In this document: positions 43,676-53,424 of the stretch, one piece after another
Layout of the letters: the number at the start of each line of letters is the position of its first letter
How positions within the stretch are numbered: the stretch's first letter is position 1
NCBI RefSeq assembly: GCF_000014005.1
Contig: NC_008009.1
Location: 992,001 to 1,056,000, forward strand
From: Candidatus Koribacter versatilis Ellin345
GTDB lineage: Bacteria > Acidobacteriota > Terriglobia > Terriglobales > Acidobacteriaceae
DNA: 64,000 nt
Direction of reading: 5' to 3'
Notes under the pieces: generated by a model
The model's input: the letters and a program-made list of their open reading frames with translations, nothing else
Database searches by the model: none
What the model was told of the DNA's origin: nothing
Translations under genes and position numbers: made by a program

Positions 43676-44605
43676 ATGAAGAATTGGTTGTTGATCGGGA
43701 TTGTGGCCCTCAGTTCCTGGACGTTTGCCCAGACTGATGCCCATCCAACTGCCTCGTCGAATGAGTTTCCAACGCGAGGGCAACACGTTAAGACGCTGTT
43801 GATCGGGCCTGGCGACCTATTGGATTTGAACGTCTATGACGTGCCGGAACTCATCCTCAAAGTTCGTGTTGACGACAACGGGGATGTGTCGATTCCGTTG
43901 ATCGGTCAGCAGCATTGGGGCGGCCTCACGACTGTGCAGGCGGCTGACCTTGTCACAAAAAAGCTCATTGAGGGTGATTTTGTGAAGAACCCCGAGGTAT
44001 CGATTCTGGTGGACGAGTTCGCGACACAAGGGATATCCATCTCCGGCGAGGTGAATCAGCCCGGTATTTATCCGCTGCTCGGGCCTCATCGCCTTAACGA
44101 TGCGATCTCGGCGGCCGGTGGCCTCTCGCCCCGAGCCGGACGGACCGTAACTATTGTCCATCGCGCCCACGTGGACGAGCCGGTGATCATCGATCTCCCA
44201 AATTCGCGCAACATGGTGGAAGCCAATGTCGAGTTGGAGCCGGGTGATTCCATACTCGTATCGAAGGCCGGTGTCGTCTATGTCATGGGAGAAGTTATTC
44301 GTCCAGGCGCCTTTCTCATGGAAAACAACACACGAATGACGATCCTCCAGGCCGTCACGATGGCTCAAGGTCCAACCAACATTGCGGCGCTTGGCGGTAC
44401 GAGAATCGTGCGCAAAACTCCTCAGGGTGTGCAGCAGTTTCCGGTCGCCCTCGACAAGATAACCAAGGGTGTAATTCCTGACCGACTTCTCGATGCCGAC
44501 GATATTGTCGTCTTGCCGAAGAGTGGCGTTAAGATCGCTGGCCAGATTACGGCCCGCTCCGCCGTGGCTGCAGCTGCGGCCCTTGCTGTGTACGCGATAC
44601 GTTGA
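43676..44605 (+). CDS. Polysaccharide export protein, Wza-like (Poly_export/SLBB)
   Basis: 309 residues with a signal peptide (WLLIGIVALSSWTFAQ). The export domain starts at LLIGPGDLLDLNVYDVPEL (about 40-60) with VRVDDNGDVSIPLIG. Two SLBB-type regions follow: ISISGEVNQPGIYPLLGPHRLNDAISAAGGL and VYVMGEVIRPGAFLMENNTRMTILQAVTMAQG. The C-terminus (ARSAVAAAAALAVYAIR) is a hydrophobic helix, as in Wza, where it forms the outer-membrane pore. No lipobox Cys is evident. It lies 19 bases after the Wzi gene. Confidence 0.9.
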   Translation: MKNWLLIGIVALSSWTFAQTDAHPTASSNEFPTRGQHVKTLLIGPGDLLDLNVYDVPELILKVRVDDNGDVSIPLIGQQHWGGLTTVQAADLVTKKLIEGDFVKNPEVSILVDEFATQGISISGEVNQPGIYPLLGPHRLNDAISAAGGLSPRAGRTVTIVHRAHVDEPVIIDLPNSRNMVEANVELEPGDSILVSKAGVVYVMGEVIRPGAFLMENNTRMTILQAVTMAQGPTNIAALGGTRIVRKTPQGVQQFPVALDKITKGVIPDRLLDADDIVVLPKSGVKIAGQITARSAVAAAAALAVYAIR

Positions 44606-44661
44606 GATTAATCAGGTTCATCGGTACCAATTCGATGAAAACTGCGGACTGCGAGTCGTAA

Positions 44662-46893
44662 GTGGAAAAGTTCTCACAAATCGAAAATGTTCAAGGTGCG
44701 TCACGTACCAGCTGGGCAGACGTGCAGGAAGATCGCGAAGCGGATCTCCTGCATGTGCTGTATGTGTTGCGTCGTCACCTCCAAATGATCATCGGTGTCA
44801 CCGCATTCGGTGTCCTCGTTGCAATCCTCTTCTGCCTATTCATGAAACCGCGCTACGAAGGCATGGCAGATTTAAACGTGCATCCTGAAGAATCTGCTGC
44901 GCTCGACATGGGCGCGCTTGGAGACCTGGCGACCGGCGCGGGTGGCTTAGATTGGAGTTCCAAACTCGAGACACAAGCGCGCATCTTGAAGAGCGACACT
45001 CTGGCGTGGGATGTGATCTCCCAATTGCGGCTCGATCAGAATGAGGCGTTCGCAACCAAGTCGCTCTTCGGTCGGTCTTTGCAAACGCCCGTAGGGAAGG
45101 ACGTCAGTTCCGTCGATGAGGCACGCAAATCCAAGCTGCTTACGCGCTTTTCCAAGGCCCTTCGTGTTGAAGCTGTTCCGAAGACTCAGGTAATAGAGAT
45201 TCGGTTCCGCAGCACCGATCCAGCGCTCGCCGCGAAGGTCGTCAATACGCTCACCTCGTCGTATATGCACCACAATTTCATGACTCGCTTCGAAGCGACG
45301 ATGCAGGCGTCAGCTTGGTTGCAGCAGCGCTTGACGGAGCTCAAGAACAACGTCGAGGAGTCTCAGCGAAAACTCGCGGAGTATCAATCGAAAGCGAACA
45401 TCATCGGAACCGACGAAACGGACAATCTTGCAGTTTCTGATCTTACCGACGTCAGCAAGCAGCTGACCGATGCAGAATCCGACCGGATCATGAAAGAAGC
45501 CAAGTATCGGCTCGCCCAGACCGGCAATCCGGAGCTGATTGGCACCATACTTCCGGATAGCGTGTTGCCGGTTCTCCGCTCACAAGAAGCCGATCTCAGA
45601 AATCAATTGGCACAGTACAGTACCAAGTTTGGCTCGAACTATCCAAAAGTGATCCAGCTCAACAATCAGTTGGCACAAACGGACGCCTCGTTGAAAAAAG
45701 AAATCCGAGACATCGAGGAACGCTTCCGCACTGAGTATGAATCGGCGAAACGTACCGAAGATCAACTGCGAGCTTCAGTTGAAAACCGTAAGAAGGAGGC
45801 GTTCTCGCAATCGGCCAAGTTCAGCCAGTACGACATTCTCAAAAATGAAGTAGCGTCTGGCCGGAGTCTATACGAAGACCTCCTTCGCAAACTGAACGAA
45901 GCGGGAATCGCGGCCGGGTTGAAGTCAACCAATGTTGATGTGATCGACCCTTCGGCGGTACCTCAGCTTCCGGTCTTGCCGAATGTTCCGCTCTTTATCG
46001 CGCTTGGGTTGTTTGGTGGCGCATTCCTTGGGGTGTGCAGCGCATTCGTGAAGGAGAGCATCGACCAAACCATCAGTTCGCCCGAGGATGCGGAGGAGAT
46101 GGCTGGCATCTCGACCATCGGCTTGATTCCTCACTTCTCGATGGAGGGACTCAATGCTCTCGCGACTGAAAATCAGTCGGTTCTAGCTCGGGTACCTCTC
46201 GCCGCAGACCGCCCCCAGTCGAAGCTCGCAGAAGCCTTCCGTGCCCTACGTACCTCTCTCCTCCTTGCCAATGCTGGAGCGCCTCCGAAAGTCATCATGA
46301 TAACGAGCGCACAACCTGGCGATGGCAAGAGTACCGTGAGTGTCAACATTTCAGCTGTGTTGGCACAGTCAGGTGCCCGAGTGTTACTCGTTGATGCGGA
46401 CTTGCGCCGCGGCGTGCTCGCCAGAAATCTCAAGGTGATGCCAGAGGGAGGCCTTAGCGAGTGCCTCGCAGGACGAAAGTCTTGGCGCGATCTGATCATC
46501 CCGGTGAACGGCGTTGCGAACATGTGGGTGCTTCCGGCCGGCCATCGGCCTCCGAGCCCGGCTGATCTTTTCACCTCCAACAAAATGGAGGAAATCCTGA
46601 ATGAGTGGCGCGGAGCGTTTGACCACGTCGTGATCGACACTCCTCCGGTTGTTGCAGTGACAGATGGCGTCGTTCTTTCGCAAAAAACGGATGCCGTGCT
46701 CCTGATTGCGCGCGCGTCGAGAACTGGCCGACACCCGCTGCGTCATGCGCGCATGCTGCTGGCGAAGGTTCGTGCAAATGTCGTCGGCCTGGTTGTGAAT
46801 GACTTCGATGCGAAAGCGAAATACTACGGGTACTCATACAGTTACGACAAGTACTACGTCGAGGATAAAACCGAGACGACCGTTAACAACTAA
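44662..46893 (+). CDS. Polysaccharide co-polymerase / tyrosine autokinase, Wzc-like
   Basis: 743 residues from GTG 44662. The first membrane span is at about 37-58 (IIGVTAFGVLVAILFCLFM). A long periplasmic coiled-coil Wzz domain follows, and a second span (PLFIALGLFGGAFLGVCSAF) lies near 440-460. The kinase domain has SAQPGDGKSTVSVN (Walker A, about 548-560), LLVDADLRRG (Walker A') and VVIDTPPV (Walker B). The C-terminus ends in a tyrosine cluster KYYGYSYSYDKYYVED, the autophosphorylation site that controls chain length and export. It is the third gene of the export unit. Confidence 0.93.
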   Translation: MEKFSQIENVQGASRTSWADVQEDREADLLHVLYVLRRHLQMIIGVTAFGVLVAILFCLFMKPRYEGMADLNVHPEESAALDMGALGDLATGAGGLDWSSKLETQARILKSDTLAWDVISQLRLDQNEAFATKSLFGRSLQTPVGKDVSSVDEARKSKLLTRFSKALRVEAVPKTQVIEIRFRSTDPALAAKVVNTLTSSYMHHNFMTRFEATMQASAWLQQRLTELKNNVEESQRKLAEYQSKANIIGTDETDNLAVSDLTDVSKQLTDAESDRIMKEAKYRLAQTGNPELIGTILPDSVLPVLRSQEADLRNQLAQYSTKFGSNYPKVIQLNNQLAQTDASLKKEIRDIEERFRTEYESAKRTEDQLRASVENRKKEAFSQSAKFSQYDILKNEVASGRSLYEDLLRKLNEAGIAAGLKSTNVDVIDPSAVPQLPVLPNVPLFIALGLFGGAFLGVCSAFVKESIDQTISSPEDAEEMAGISTIGLIPHFSMEGLNALATENQSVLARVPLAADRPQSKLAEAFRALRTSLLLANAGAPPKVIMITSAQPGDGKSTVSVNISAVLAQSGARVLLVDADLRRGVLARNLKVMPEGGLSECLAGRKSWRDLIIPVNGVANMWVLPAGHRPPSPADLFTSNKMEEILNEWRGAFDHVVIDTPPVVAVTDGVVLSQKTDAVLLIARASRTGRHPLRHARMLLAKVRANVVGLVVNDFDAKAKYYGYSYSYDKYYVEDKTETTVNN

Positions 46894-46927
46894 GTTGCAA
46901 CATTTGAGTGCCTGAGGGAACCAATAC

Positions 46928-47926
46928 GTGAGAAAGTCGCTGATATTTGCGGGGCTAATCTTTTGCGGCAGGGTCCTGTGCTACGGACAAGCCGCCCAAG
47001 ATGATTCTGACCCGCTCAACTTAAGCGACATCCTCGCCTTGCGCCGGGCGGCTCCCTCAGCAACCGCTACCACGTCGGAGGAAAGGACGAACCGGCTCGG
47101 TGCGAGTTCAAATGCAAGTACTCAATCAAGTACAGTTTCTTCAACCGATCCCGCCAGCTTGCAGTCCGCCGACCACAGCGCGAAGTTCGAGATGCCCAAC
47201 CAGCGTTCCACCGCGAATGCATCCACCAAAGCCGGAAGGACGAATCGTTCCGCCATCTGCTTTCAGCCAGGTGTGGGGTGGATATCAATACCCCCTGCGT
47301 CGCGAAGCGCTTCGAGTACGGGATCGCAACTCGTAATTCCCAAAGCTGTTCCGGCCTATGAACTCCGAACAAATGCGGCTCTCGCCGCCACCTCCTCGTC
47401 TTGTCCTGAAGGTCTGACTCAACTGGGAAAAGGAACTGCCGCACTGAGTCAGGAGCGACCAGACTTAATGAGCCGGTTCGGCGCGGCAGCCGACTCGGGC
47501 CTGCCGCGCGAACGACTCAAAGATCTATCAGAGAAGCCAACTTCTTCGCCAACTGCTGATCGCCCGAGTTCGCCAAATGCCCGTGATTCTGCATCATTCG
47601 CAGGGAACCGGAAACAGCCTGCTCAGAGCGCCTTCCAGCAAGGCACCGCACCTAACACAATCAGTCGTACTGGGGGTGGGCCGTCCTTCAGCAGCGCGAA
47701 ATCTGTCAATGCAACGTTCACACCCAAAGAGATCCGCGCATACGAGGGACTGGTCGAGAGCTGTAAGAAGATGGACGAGCTGGGTAATGAAGGAATTTCG
47801 AGAGTTAAAGCCGAAGGCCACTTGTCCACGGGCCGCATGGAACAATTCGTCAAGACTTGTTCAGACATAAAGAACAAATCTCGCCGATCGGTGATTACTT
47901 CCATGCGCAAACACCAGATCAAATAG
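46928..47926 (+). CDS. Secreted Ser/Thr-rich protein of unknown function in the exopolysaccharide unit
   Basis: 332 residues from GTG 46928 (TGAGGGA upstream), with a signal peptide (SLIFAGLIFCGRVLCYGQ). Residues about 40-260 are low-complexity, rich in Ser, Thr, Ala and Pro, probably disordered. The last about 60 residues are ordered and charged (KEIRAYEGLVESCKKMDELG, ...MEQFVKTCSDIKNKSRRSV) with two Cys. I recognise no family. Its place between Wzc and a flippase suggests a surface or export accessory. Confidence 0.6.
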   Translation: MRKSLIFAGLIFCGRVLCYGQAAQDDSDPLNLSDILALRRAAPSATATTSEERTNRLGASSNASTQSSTVSSTDPASLQSADHSAKFEMPNQRSTANASTKAGRTNRSAICFQPGVGWISIPPASRSASSTGSQLVIPKAVPAYELRTNAALAATSSSCPEGLTQLGKGTAALSQERPDLMSRFGAAADSGLPRERLKDLSEKPTSSPTADRPSSPNARDSASFAGNRKQPAQSAFQQGTAPNTISRTGGGPSFSSAKSVNATFTPKEIRAYEGLVESCKKMDELGNEGISRVKAEGHLSTGRMEQFVKTCSDIKNKSRRSVITSMRKHQIK

Positions 47927-47965
47927 TCGGCGGACGAAACTGAACAACAGACCTGCAAAAATTCA

Positions 47966-49348
47966 ATGAGTCAAAAAGAACGTACTGCATCCACCGACGA
48001 CCCGCGGGTGAATTGGCATTTAGAGGACGATTCACTTCCATCCGTCGAAATTCCTGTTCAGGTCGGCAAGCCACGTTCTCTCAAGGCGAACGTCATTTGG
48101 ACCCTATGCGGTAATTTCATCTACGCTTTCTCGCAGTGGGCCATGCTCGTTTGTATCGCTAAATTAGGGGATCCGACGATGGTCGGACAATTCGCATTCG
48201 GATTGGCGGTGAGTGCTCCCATTTACATGTTCACCAACATGCAACTCCGGTCCGTGCAAGCCACCGATGCGAAAAGCGAGTACCGCTTCTCAGAGTATTT
48301 CGGGCTCCGCATGCTGGCCAGCGTCGCCGGTCTTCTTGCCGTCTGTGTTGTCTCGGCGCGCAGTTCTTCAATGCGTACTACCGCGCTCGTGGTGTTCGGC
48401 GTCGGCCTTGCTAAGTTCATGGAAAGCGTGAGCGACGTAATCTACGGGCTCTGCCAGAAACACGAGCGCATGGACAGCATCGCGATCAGCATGTCCATAA
48501 AAGGGCTTGGATCTGTTGCCGCACTTGTGGGCGTCCTTCGCTACACCCACAACTTGGTTTATGCGGTGCTCGCCATGGCCGGGTGGTGGGCTCTACTGCT
48601 GCTGTTTGTCGACCTTCGTTGGGCACATAAATTCGCACAGATCGACCCCGCGGACCAGGGCACGATTATTCCTTCGTTCGAACGGAAAATACTCTTCTCG
48701 CTTGGCGTCCTGGCGCTCCCCATGGGCATCCAGACCATGCTCGCCAGCCTGACAACCAACATTCCGCGATATGTCATTCAGCACGACATGGGCGCCGCGG
48801 CATTAGGTCTCTATGCCGCCATGGCTTACTTCATGCTCGCGGGACACACCGTCATCGCTGCGGTTGGCAATTCCGTCCAAGCCAGACTGGCGCGGCATTG
48901 GCAGCAATCCCTGCCACTCTTTCGGCGCTTGCTGGTTCGCTGCGCGGTCTTTGCCTTCGGCATGGGAGCGCTCGCAGGAGTGATTGCGCTTGGGGCCGGC
49001 AAACCGCTTCTCACCCTCTTCTACCGGCCAGAGTATGCGAAGAACCACAACGCATTCACGGTACTCATGTTCGCCACCGGCTTCTATTATGTCGGATCGA
49101 TGCTCGGCGCCGGCGTGGCAGTGGTGCGGCGCTTCTGGCTCTTTACGGTGCTCTACGCCAGCGTTCCGCTCGTCGCATTAACGTCCTCGATCGTGCTTGT
49201 CCCGCGCTCAGGCTTGATGGGAGCGGCCATCGCAACCCTCATCTTTTGCGTGGCAAACGCCGTGGTTCCGATGATCGTTATCGCGCAGGCGTATAGACAA
49301 CGCGTCGGTGCGCTTCCGGGGGTCGCCCCTTTAAGCGAACCTGCATGA
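47966..49348 (+). CDS. Oligosaccharide flippase family protein, Wzx-like
   Basis: 460 residues with about 12 predicted membrane segments, starting with VIWTLCGNFIYAFSQWAMLVCIAKLGDP and MVGQFAFGLAVSAPIYMFTNMQLRSVQATDAKSEY. This is the usual opening of polysaccharide flippases of the MOP superfamily, which turn lipid-linked repeat units across the inner membrane. The C-terminal span VALTSSIVLVPRSGLMGAAIATLIFC fits. It is 39 bases after the Ser/Thr-rich gene and closes the export unit. Confidence 0.85.
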   Translation: MSQKERTASTDDPRVNWHLEDDSLPSVEIPVQVGKPRSLKANVIWTLCGNFIYAFSQWAMLVCIAKLGDPTMVGQFAFGLAVSAPIYMFTNMQLRSVQATDAKSEYRFSEYFGLRMLASVAGLLAVCVVSARSSSMRTTALVVFGVGLAKFMESVSDVIYGLCQKHERMDSIAISMSIKGLGSVAALVGVLRYTHNLVYAVLAMAGWWALLLLFVDLRWAHKFAQIDPADQGTIIPSFERKILFSLGVLALPMGIQTMLASLTTNIPRYVIQHDMGAAALGLYAAMAYFMLAGHTVIAAVGNSVQARLARHWQQSLPLFRRLLVRCAVFAFGMGALAGVIALGAGKPLLTLFYRPEYAKNHNAFTVLMFATGFYYVGSMLGAGVAVVRRFWLFTVLYASVPLVALTSSIVLVPRSGLMGAAIATLIFCVANAVVPMIVIAQAYRQRVGALPGVAPLSEPA

Positions 49349-49561
49349 GAAATCGCCCAAGTGCAAGAGATGTCGTCGAGACAACACTGAAGGCGTGTCC
49401 GTACTGAACCGCAAGAAGCCGAAGCTCAGACGTGTCTGCAGTCTCCCTGTGCCGAGAATTGCTCCGTTCGTCGCAGCGCTGAGGCGAGAATTGCTGGAAT
49501 TCAAACAAGACGCGCGGATAGAATGGCACTAACTCCTGGAGCCGATCACACCGCACTCTGA

Positions 49562-50647
49562 ATGGCCAATCCGCGCGCATTTCCGACAATCGACGAATAT
49601 CTCCGCGAACGACTGATGCCTGTGGAGGGCGCGATCCCGCGCCTTCGCGGTATCGAGATGTACGGAGATTCAATTGCCGCGGCCACCGTCGGTGGCGATC
49701 TGTTCGAGTACATCAACTTCCAGCAGCGGTATGACATTGACGCGCGTATCGAACGCGCCCAACGCCTCTCCCGGGAGTTTCTCGAGCCCCTTCCTGCGGG
49801 TATGCCGGTCCGCAATTCGGTAGACGATCAAGTTCAATGGATGAAGTCGAGGCGTGACTTCCAACCTGAGATGGAAGTGGAGTACCGGTTCTCCAAAAGC
49901 TCAGAGCAGGTGCGGGTCGCCGAGGACCTCAAAGAACTCTACACAACCGCGGGAGTTCTGTTGGTGGACGCGCAGGGCCACGGCATCATCTCGGCGAAGA
50001 TTGCCTCCACCGTGCACGATACCTTTCATGCGCTCATGCTCACGGAATTGGACCGCTATGGACGCACCACCCCTGAGCTCTTCGAAAACCTGAACCTGCG
50101 CCTCGCGCAGTCGGTCACCGCGCGCAATGCACTTGGGATCCTTGACGGTGGGAATGCCCGGGAAATCGCCACCATGCTCTATGGAGAAGTGCGGCCCGGC
50201 GGTCGTTTCCGTTTCGTGAATTTTGGGCATCCGCCGCCGCTGGTGTTCTCTGCGGAATTTTCCCGGTTGGTGGAAATCAACGACGACTACATGGTGCAGT
50301 TCCTCGCTCTGGGCCTGCAACTTCCCGCCGATCATCCGGATCGCAAGAAGTACTACTCCATGAATTTGCGGGAGCGCGAGTTCATGTCTTCGGATATTGC
50401 CGAAATTACCTTGATGAGCCCCGGCGACATCGCGATCCTCTATACCGATGGCGTTTACGACGGCAGTGATGCCGAGTCTCGCGTACAACTCCAATCCATT
50501 CTGCGCAACCACTACCGGGGATCGGCCAAGGAGATTTGCAACGCCCTGCTCGAACACGCTGTGAAGCAGGACGAGGTCTCCCGGGAGACCGGCGAACAGG
50601 ACATGATTGACGACAAGACGGTCTTTGTCATCAAGCGGACCGAATAG
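49562..50647 (+). CDS. SpoIIE/PP2C-type serine phosphatase
   Basis: 361 residues. The catalytic domain has YGDSIAAATVGGDLFEYINF (first metal Asp), GVLLVDAQGHGIISAKIAS, FRFVNFGHPPPLVF and DIAILYTDGVYDGSDAES, the four metal-binding strands of SpoIIE phosphatases. There is no separate sensor domain, although residues about 60-120 interrupt the phosphatase fold with a helical insert (RAQRLSREFLEPLPAG). Such enzymes usually dephosphorylate anti-anti-sigma proteins; no STAS partner is seen nearby. Confidence 0.88.
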   Translation: MANPRAFPTIDEYLRERLMPVEGAIPRLRGIEMYGDSIAAATVGGDLFEYINFQQRYDIDARIERAQRLSREFLEPLPAGMPVRNSVDDQVQWMKSRRDFQPEMEVEYRFSKSSEQVRVAEDLKELYTTAGVLLVDAQGHGIISAKIASTVHDTFHALMLTELDRYGRTTPELFENLNLRLAQSVTARNALGILDGGNAREIATMLYGEVRPGGRFRFVNFGHPPPLVFSAEFSRLVEINDDYMVQFLALGLQLPADHPDRKKYYSMNLREREFMSSDIAEITLMSPGDIAILYTDGVYDGSDAESRVQLQSILRNHYRGSAKEICNALLEHAVKQDEVSRETGEQDMIDDKTVFVIKRTE

Positions 50648-50775
50648 CGTCCCGTCCCACCGGCACCTTGCTCCTATACCAACGTCCAATTGTTTTCCCC
50701 TGCGTCCACGCGCATCCTCCTCAACAGGAACGCGAGTTGCTTTCCGCTGAACTCACCTCCGCAGGAGAAAACGAC

Positions 50776-51468
50776 ATGGCAAACGTGGACTACGAAGTCG
50801 GCGCCAGCGCGGCGAACGAAACCAAAGCAATCAAAGTTGATATGAAGTTCGAGATCGTTGTCATCCCGGTTTCGGATGTTGATCGCGCGAAAGCATTCTA
50901 TGCGCGCCTCGGTTGGCGGCTCGACGCCGACTTTGCCTCGGGTGACGACTTCCGCGTCATCCAGTTCACGCCCCCGGGTTCCGGATGCTCCGTGATCTTC
51001 GGCAAGAACGTCACTGCTGCAGCGCCGGGTTCCGCCCAGGGCCTGTACCTCATCGTTTCCGACATTGACGCCGCCCGTCAGCAGCTCGTTGACCTGGGCA
51101 TCGAAGTCGGTGAAGTCTTCCACGGCGCGAACGGTGTCTACACCGGAACCGACGAGCCCTATCTGTTCGGACGCATTCGCGTCAGCGGCCCCGATCCCAA
51201 TCATGGCAGCTATCGCTCGTTTGCATCGTTCCGCGATCCTGACGGCAATGGCTGGCTCTTCCAGGAGTTGACCACGCGCCTGCCGGGACGCATCGACTCC
51301 ACCTCAACCACCTACGCCTCCACCAATGATTTGGCCAACGCCATGCGCCGCGCCGCTGCCGCGCACGGCAAGCATGAAGCGCGAATCGGCAAGGCCGACG
51401 CCAACTGGCCGGATTGGTATGCCGAGTACATGGCCAGCGAGCAGTCCGGAAAAGAACCGCCGCAGTAA
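50776..51468 (+). CDS. VOC family (glyoxalase/bleomycin-resistance fold) protein
   Basis: 230 residues from ATG 50776, with CAGGAGAAAAC upstream; the open frame extends further but lacks a site. MKFEIVVIPVSDVDRAKAFYARLGWRLDADF opens the first beta-alpha-beta-beta-beta unit, with the second at GLYLIVSDIDAARQQLVDLGIEVGEV, ending in FRDPDGNGWLFQELT. A C-terminal tail of about 60 residues (STTYASTNDLANAMRRAAAAHG) is extra to the fold. A metal-dependent dioxygenase or isomerase role is possible, but the substrate is unknown. The reductase gene follows after 59 bases. Confidence 0.85.
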   Translation: MANVDYEVGASAANETKAIKVDMKFEIVVIPVSDVDRAKAFYARLGWRLDADFASGDDFRVIQFTPPGSGCSVIFGKNVTAAAPGSAQGLYLIVSDIDAARQQLVDLGIEVGEVFHGANGVYTGTDEPYLFGRIRVSGPDPNHGSYRSFASFRDPDGNGWLFQELTTRLPGRIDSTSTTYASTNDLANAMRRAAAAHGKHEARIGKADANWPDWYAEYMASEQSGKEPPQ

Positions 51469-51527
51469 CCTCGGTTTAGTGCGCCGAACATCGGCGAATC
51501 AGCATCAACTTCTGGAGAGGTGCTCCT

Positions 51528-52907
51528 TTGTCGCGGCATTTCGACGCAATCATCATTGGTACCGGCCAAGCCGGCCCGTCGCTGGCGGCGCGGTTCTCGG
51601 ATGCAGGCATGTCGGTGGCAATCATCGAACGCAACAAGTTCGGTGGCACCTGCGTCAACACCGGCTGCATTCCAACCAAGACGCTCGTCGCCAGCGCCTA
51701 CGCCGCGCATGTCGCGTGCAGAGGCGCAGACTACGGCTTCACCACTGGCGGCGCGGTCCAGGTTGACATGAAGCGCATAAAAGCGCGCAAAGACGCAGTC
51801 TCCGGAAAATCGAACAAGGGCGTTGAAGAGTGGTTGCGGGGCCTGAAGAACTGCACGGTCATTCAAGGACACGCTCGCTTTCGCTCCGCTCGCACCGTCT
51901 CGGTCAACGACGAACTTCTGGATGCCGACAGGATTTTCATCAACGTAGGCGGCCGAGCGTCGGTCCCCGAACTTCCTGGGATCCACGACGTCCCATTTCT
52001 CAACAACTCATCCATGATGGACGTGGATTTTCTGCCGAAACATTTGGTCGTCGTCGGTGGAAGCTACGTCGGCCTGGAGTTCGGACAGATTTATCGACGC
52101 TTCGGCAGCGAAGTTACGGTTATTGAGATGGGGCCAAGGCTGGTGGGACGCGAAGACGAAGACGTCTCGCAATCCGTGCGCGAAATCCTCGAAGCCGAAG
52201 GCATAAAAATTCGCACCGACGCGAAGTGTATCTCGCTTTCGAAACATGAAGGCGGGATCGCCGTCGGTGTGGACTGCGAAGACGGTGAGCCGGAGGTTAT
52301 CGGGACCCACGTTCTCCTTGCCGTCGGACGCACTCCGAATACCCAGGACCTCGGTCTTGATCAGGCAGGCGTCGCCACTGACGCGCGCGGGTACATCACG
52401 GTTGACGATCACCTTCAGACCAGCGTGCCCGGAATCTGGGCGCTCGGCGATTGCAACGGACGCGGCGCGTTCACCCACACCTCTTACAACGACTACGAAA
52501 TCGTCGCCGACAATCTCTTGAATGGCGACCACCGTCGCGTCTCCGATCGCATCCAGACCTACGCGCTCTACACCGATCCACCGCTCGGCCGCTGCGGCAT
52601 GACGGAGAACGAAGTTCGAAAGTCCGGGCGCAAGGCCTTGGTTGCGAAGTATCCCATGAGCCGCGTCAGTCGCGCCGTGGAGAAGGGCGAAACCCAGGGC
52701 CTCATCAAGCTTCTGGTTGACGCAGAAACCAAGCAGTTCCTGGGAGCCGCTATCCTCGGCACCGGCGGCGATGAAGTTGTGCATGTCTTGCTCGACATGA
52801 TGTACGCGAAGGCGCCCTACACCGTCGTCCAGCGCGCCATGCATATTCATCCCACCGTGAGCGAATATCTTCCGACCATCCTGGGGAAATTGGAACCGTT
52901 GAAATAA
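51528..52907 (+). CDS. FAD-dependent pyridine nucleotide-disulfide oxidoreductase (mercuric-reductase-like)
   Basis: 459 residues from TTG 51528 with TGGAGAGG upstream. FAD site DAIIIGTGQAGPSLAARF (about 6-23), redox-active disulfide GGTCVNTGCIPTKTL (about 40-54), NAD site VVVGGSYVGLEFGQIYRRFG and second FAD motif GIWALGDCNGRGAFTH. The dimerisation domain ends with the His-containing loop MHIHPTVSEYLPT. This is the dihydrolipoamide dehydrogenase/MerA superfamily. No MerA N-terminal metal domain or C-terminal Cys pair is seen, so mercury reduction is unlikely; the natural substrate is unknown. Confidence 0.9.
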   Translation: MSRHFDAIIIGTGQAGPSLAARFSDAGMSVAIIERNKFGGTCVNTGCIPTKTLVASAYAAHVACRGADYGFTTGGAVQVDMKRIKARKDAVSGKSNKGVEEWLRGLKNCTVIQGHARFRSARTVSVNDELLDADRIFINVGGRASVPELPGIHDVPFLNNSSMMDVDFLPKHLVVVGGSYVGLEFGQIYRRFGSEVTVIEMGPRLVGREDEDVSQSVREILEAEGIKIRTDAKCISLSKHEGGIAVGVDCEDGEPEVIGTHVLLAVGRTPNTQDLGLDQAGVATDARGYITVDDHLQTSVPGIWALGDCNGRGAFTHTSYNDYEIVADNLLNGDHRRVSDRIQTYALYTDPPLGRCGMTENEVRKSGRKALVAKYPMSRVSRAVEKGETQGLIKLLVDAETKQFLGAAILGTGGDEVVHVLLDMMYAKAPYTVVQRAMHIHPTVSEYLPTILGKLEPLK

Positions 52908-52929
52908 TCGGCGCAGCGGAAGCCCGGTT

Positions 52930-53424
52930 TCATCCAACGACTTCGAAGATGAGTTCTACCTCCACCGGCGTGCCCAGAGGCAAACTCGCTACGCCGTACA
53001 CGAGGCGGCACGGATTCTTCTCGGCGCCAAAGACGCTTTGCAGCAGATCGGACGCTCCATCCGCTACCTTGGGCTGGTCCGGCACGTCTCCGGTCGTGGC
53101 AATCATCACACCCAGTCGCACGATACGTGTCACCTTATCGAGCGACCCGATGTGCTCCTTCACCACGGCGAGACCGTTCAGCGCCGCCAGCCGCGCAGCC
53201 TGCCGGCCCGCATCAAGGTTGAGCTCGGCTCCAATCCTGCCGACGAACTTCGCTTGCCGCCCTTCGGTCGGGAGCATCCCGCTCACAAACACGAGATTGC
53301 CCGTCTGCACCGCTTCCGCATAGGTCCCAAACGGTCGAGGCGCCGCGGGGAGTTCAATGCCGAGCTCTTTCAGTCTCTGTTCAGGCTTGCCTTCTGCCAC
53401 GGTCGTTTGGGTAGTTGTTTTCAT
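52930..53424 (-). CDS. RidA family (YjgF/YER057c) protein, probable enamine/imine deaminase
   Basis: 164 residues from the ATG at 53424, with GGAGG just upstream. LKELGIELPAAPRPFGTYAEAVQTGNLVFVSGMLP opens the RidA fold, with RQAARLAALNGLAVVKEHIG and CRLVYGVASLPLGTPVEVELIFEV closing it. The usual catalytic Arg of true RidA (CSR or R105-type) appears as CRLVYGV, so it may belong to a less studied Rid subgroup. The family clears reactive imines. The frame is open further upstream and reads VTGEVLHLDGG, like the end of a short-chain dehydrogenase. Confidence 0.88.
   Translation of the reverse strand: MKTTTQTTVAEGKPEQRLKELGIELPAAPRPFGTYAEAVQTGNLVFVSGMLPTEGRQAKFVGRIGAELNLDAGRQAARLAALNGLAVVKEHIGSLDKVTRIVRLGVMIATTGDVPDQPKVADGASDLLQSVFGAEKNPCRLVYGVASLPLGTPVEVELIFEVVG

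Noticed and set aside
51528-52907. Mercuric reductase (merA)
   Set aside because: No N-terminal heavy-metal domain, no C-terminal Cys pair and no mer genes nearby; only the general flavin-disulfide family is supported.
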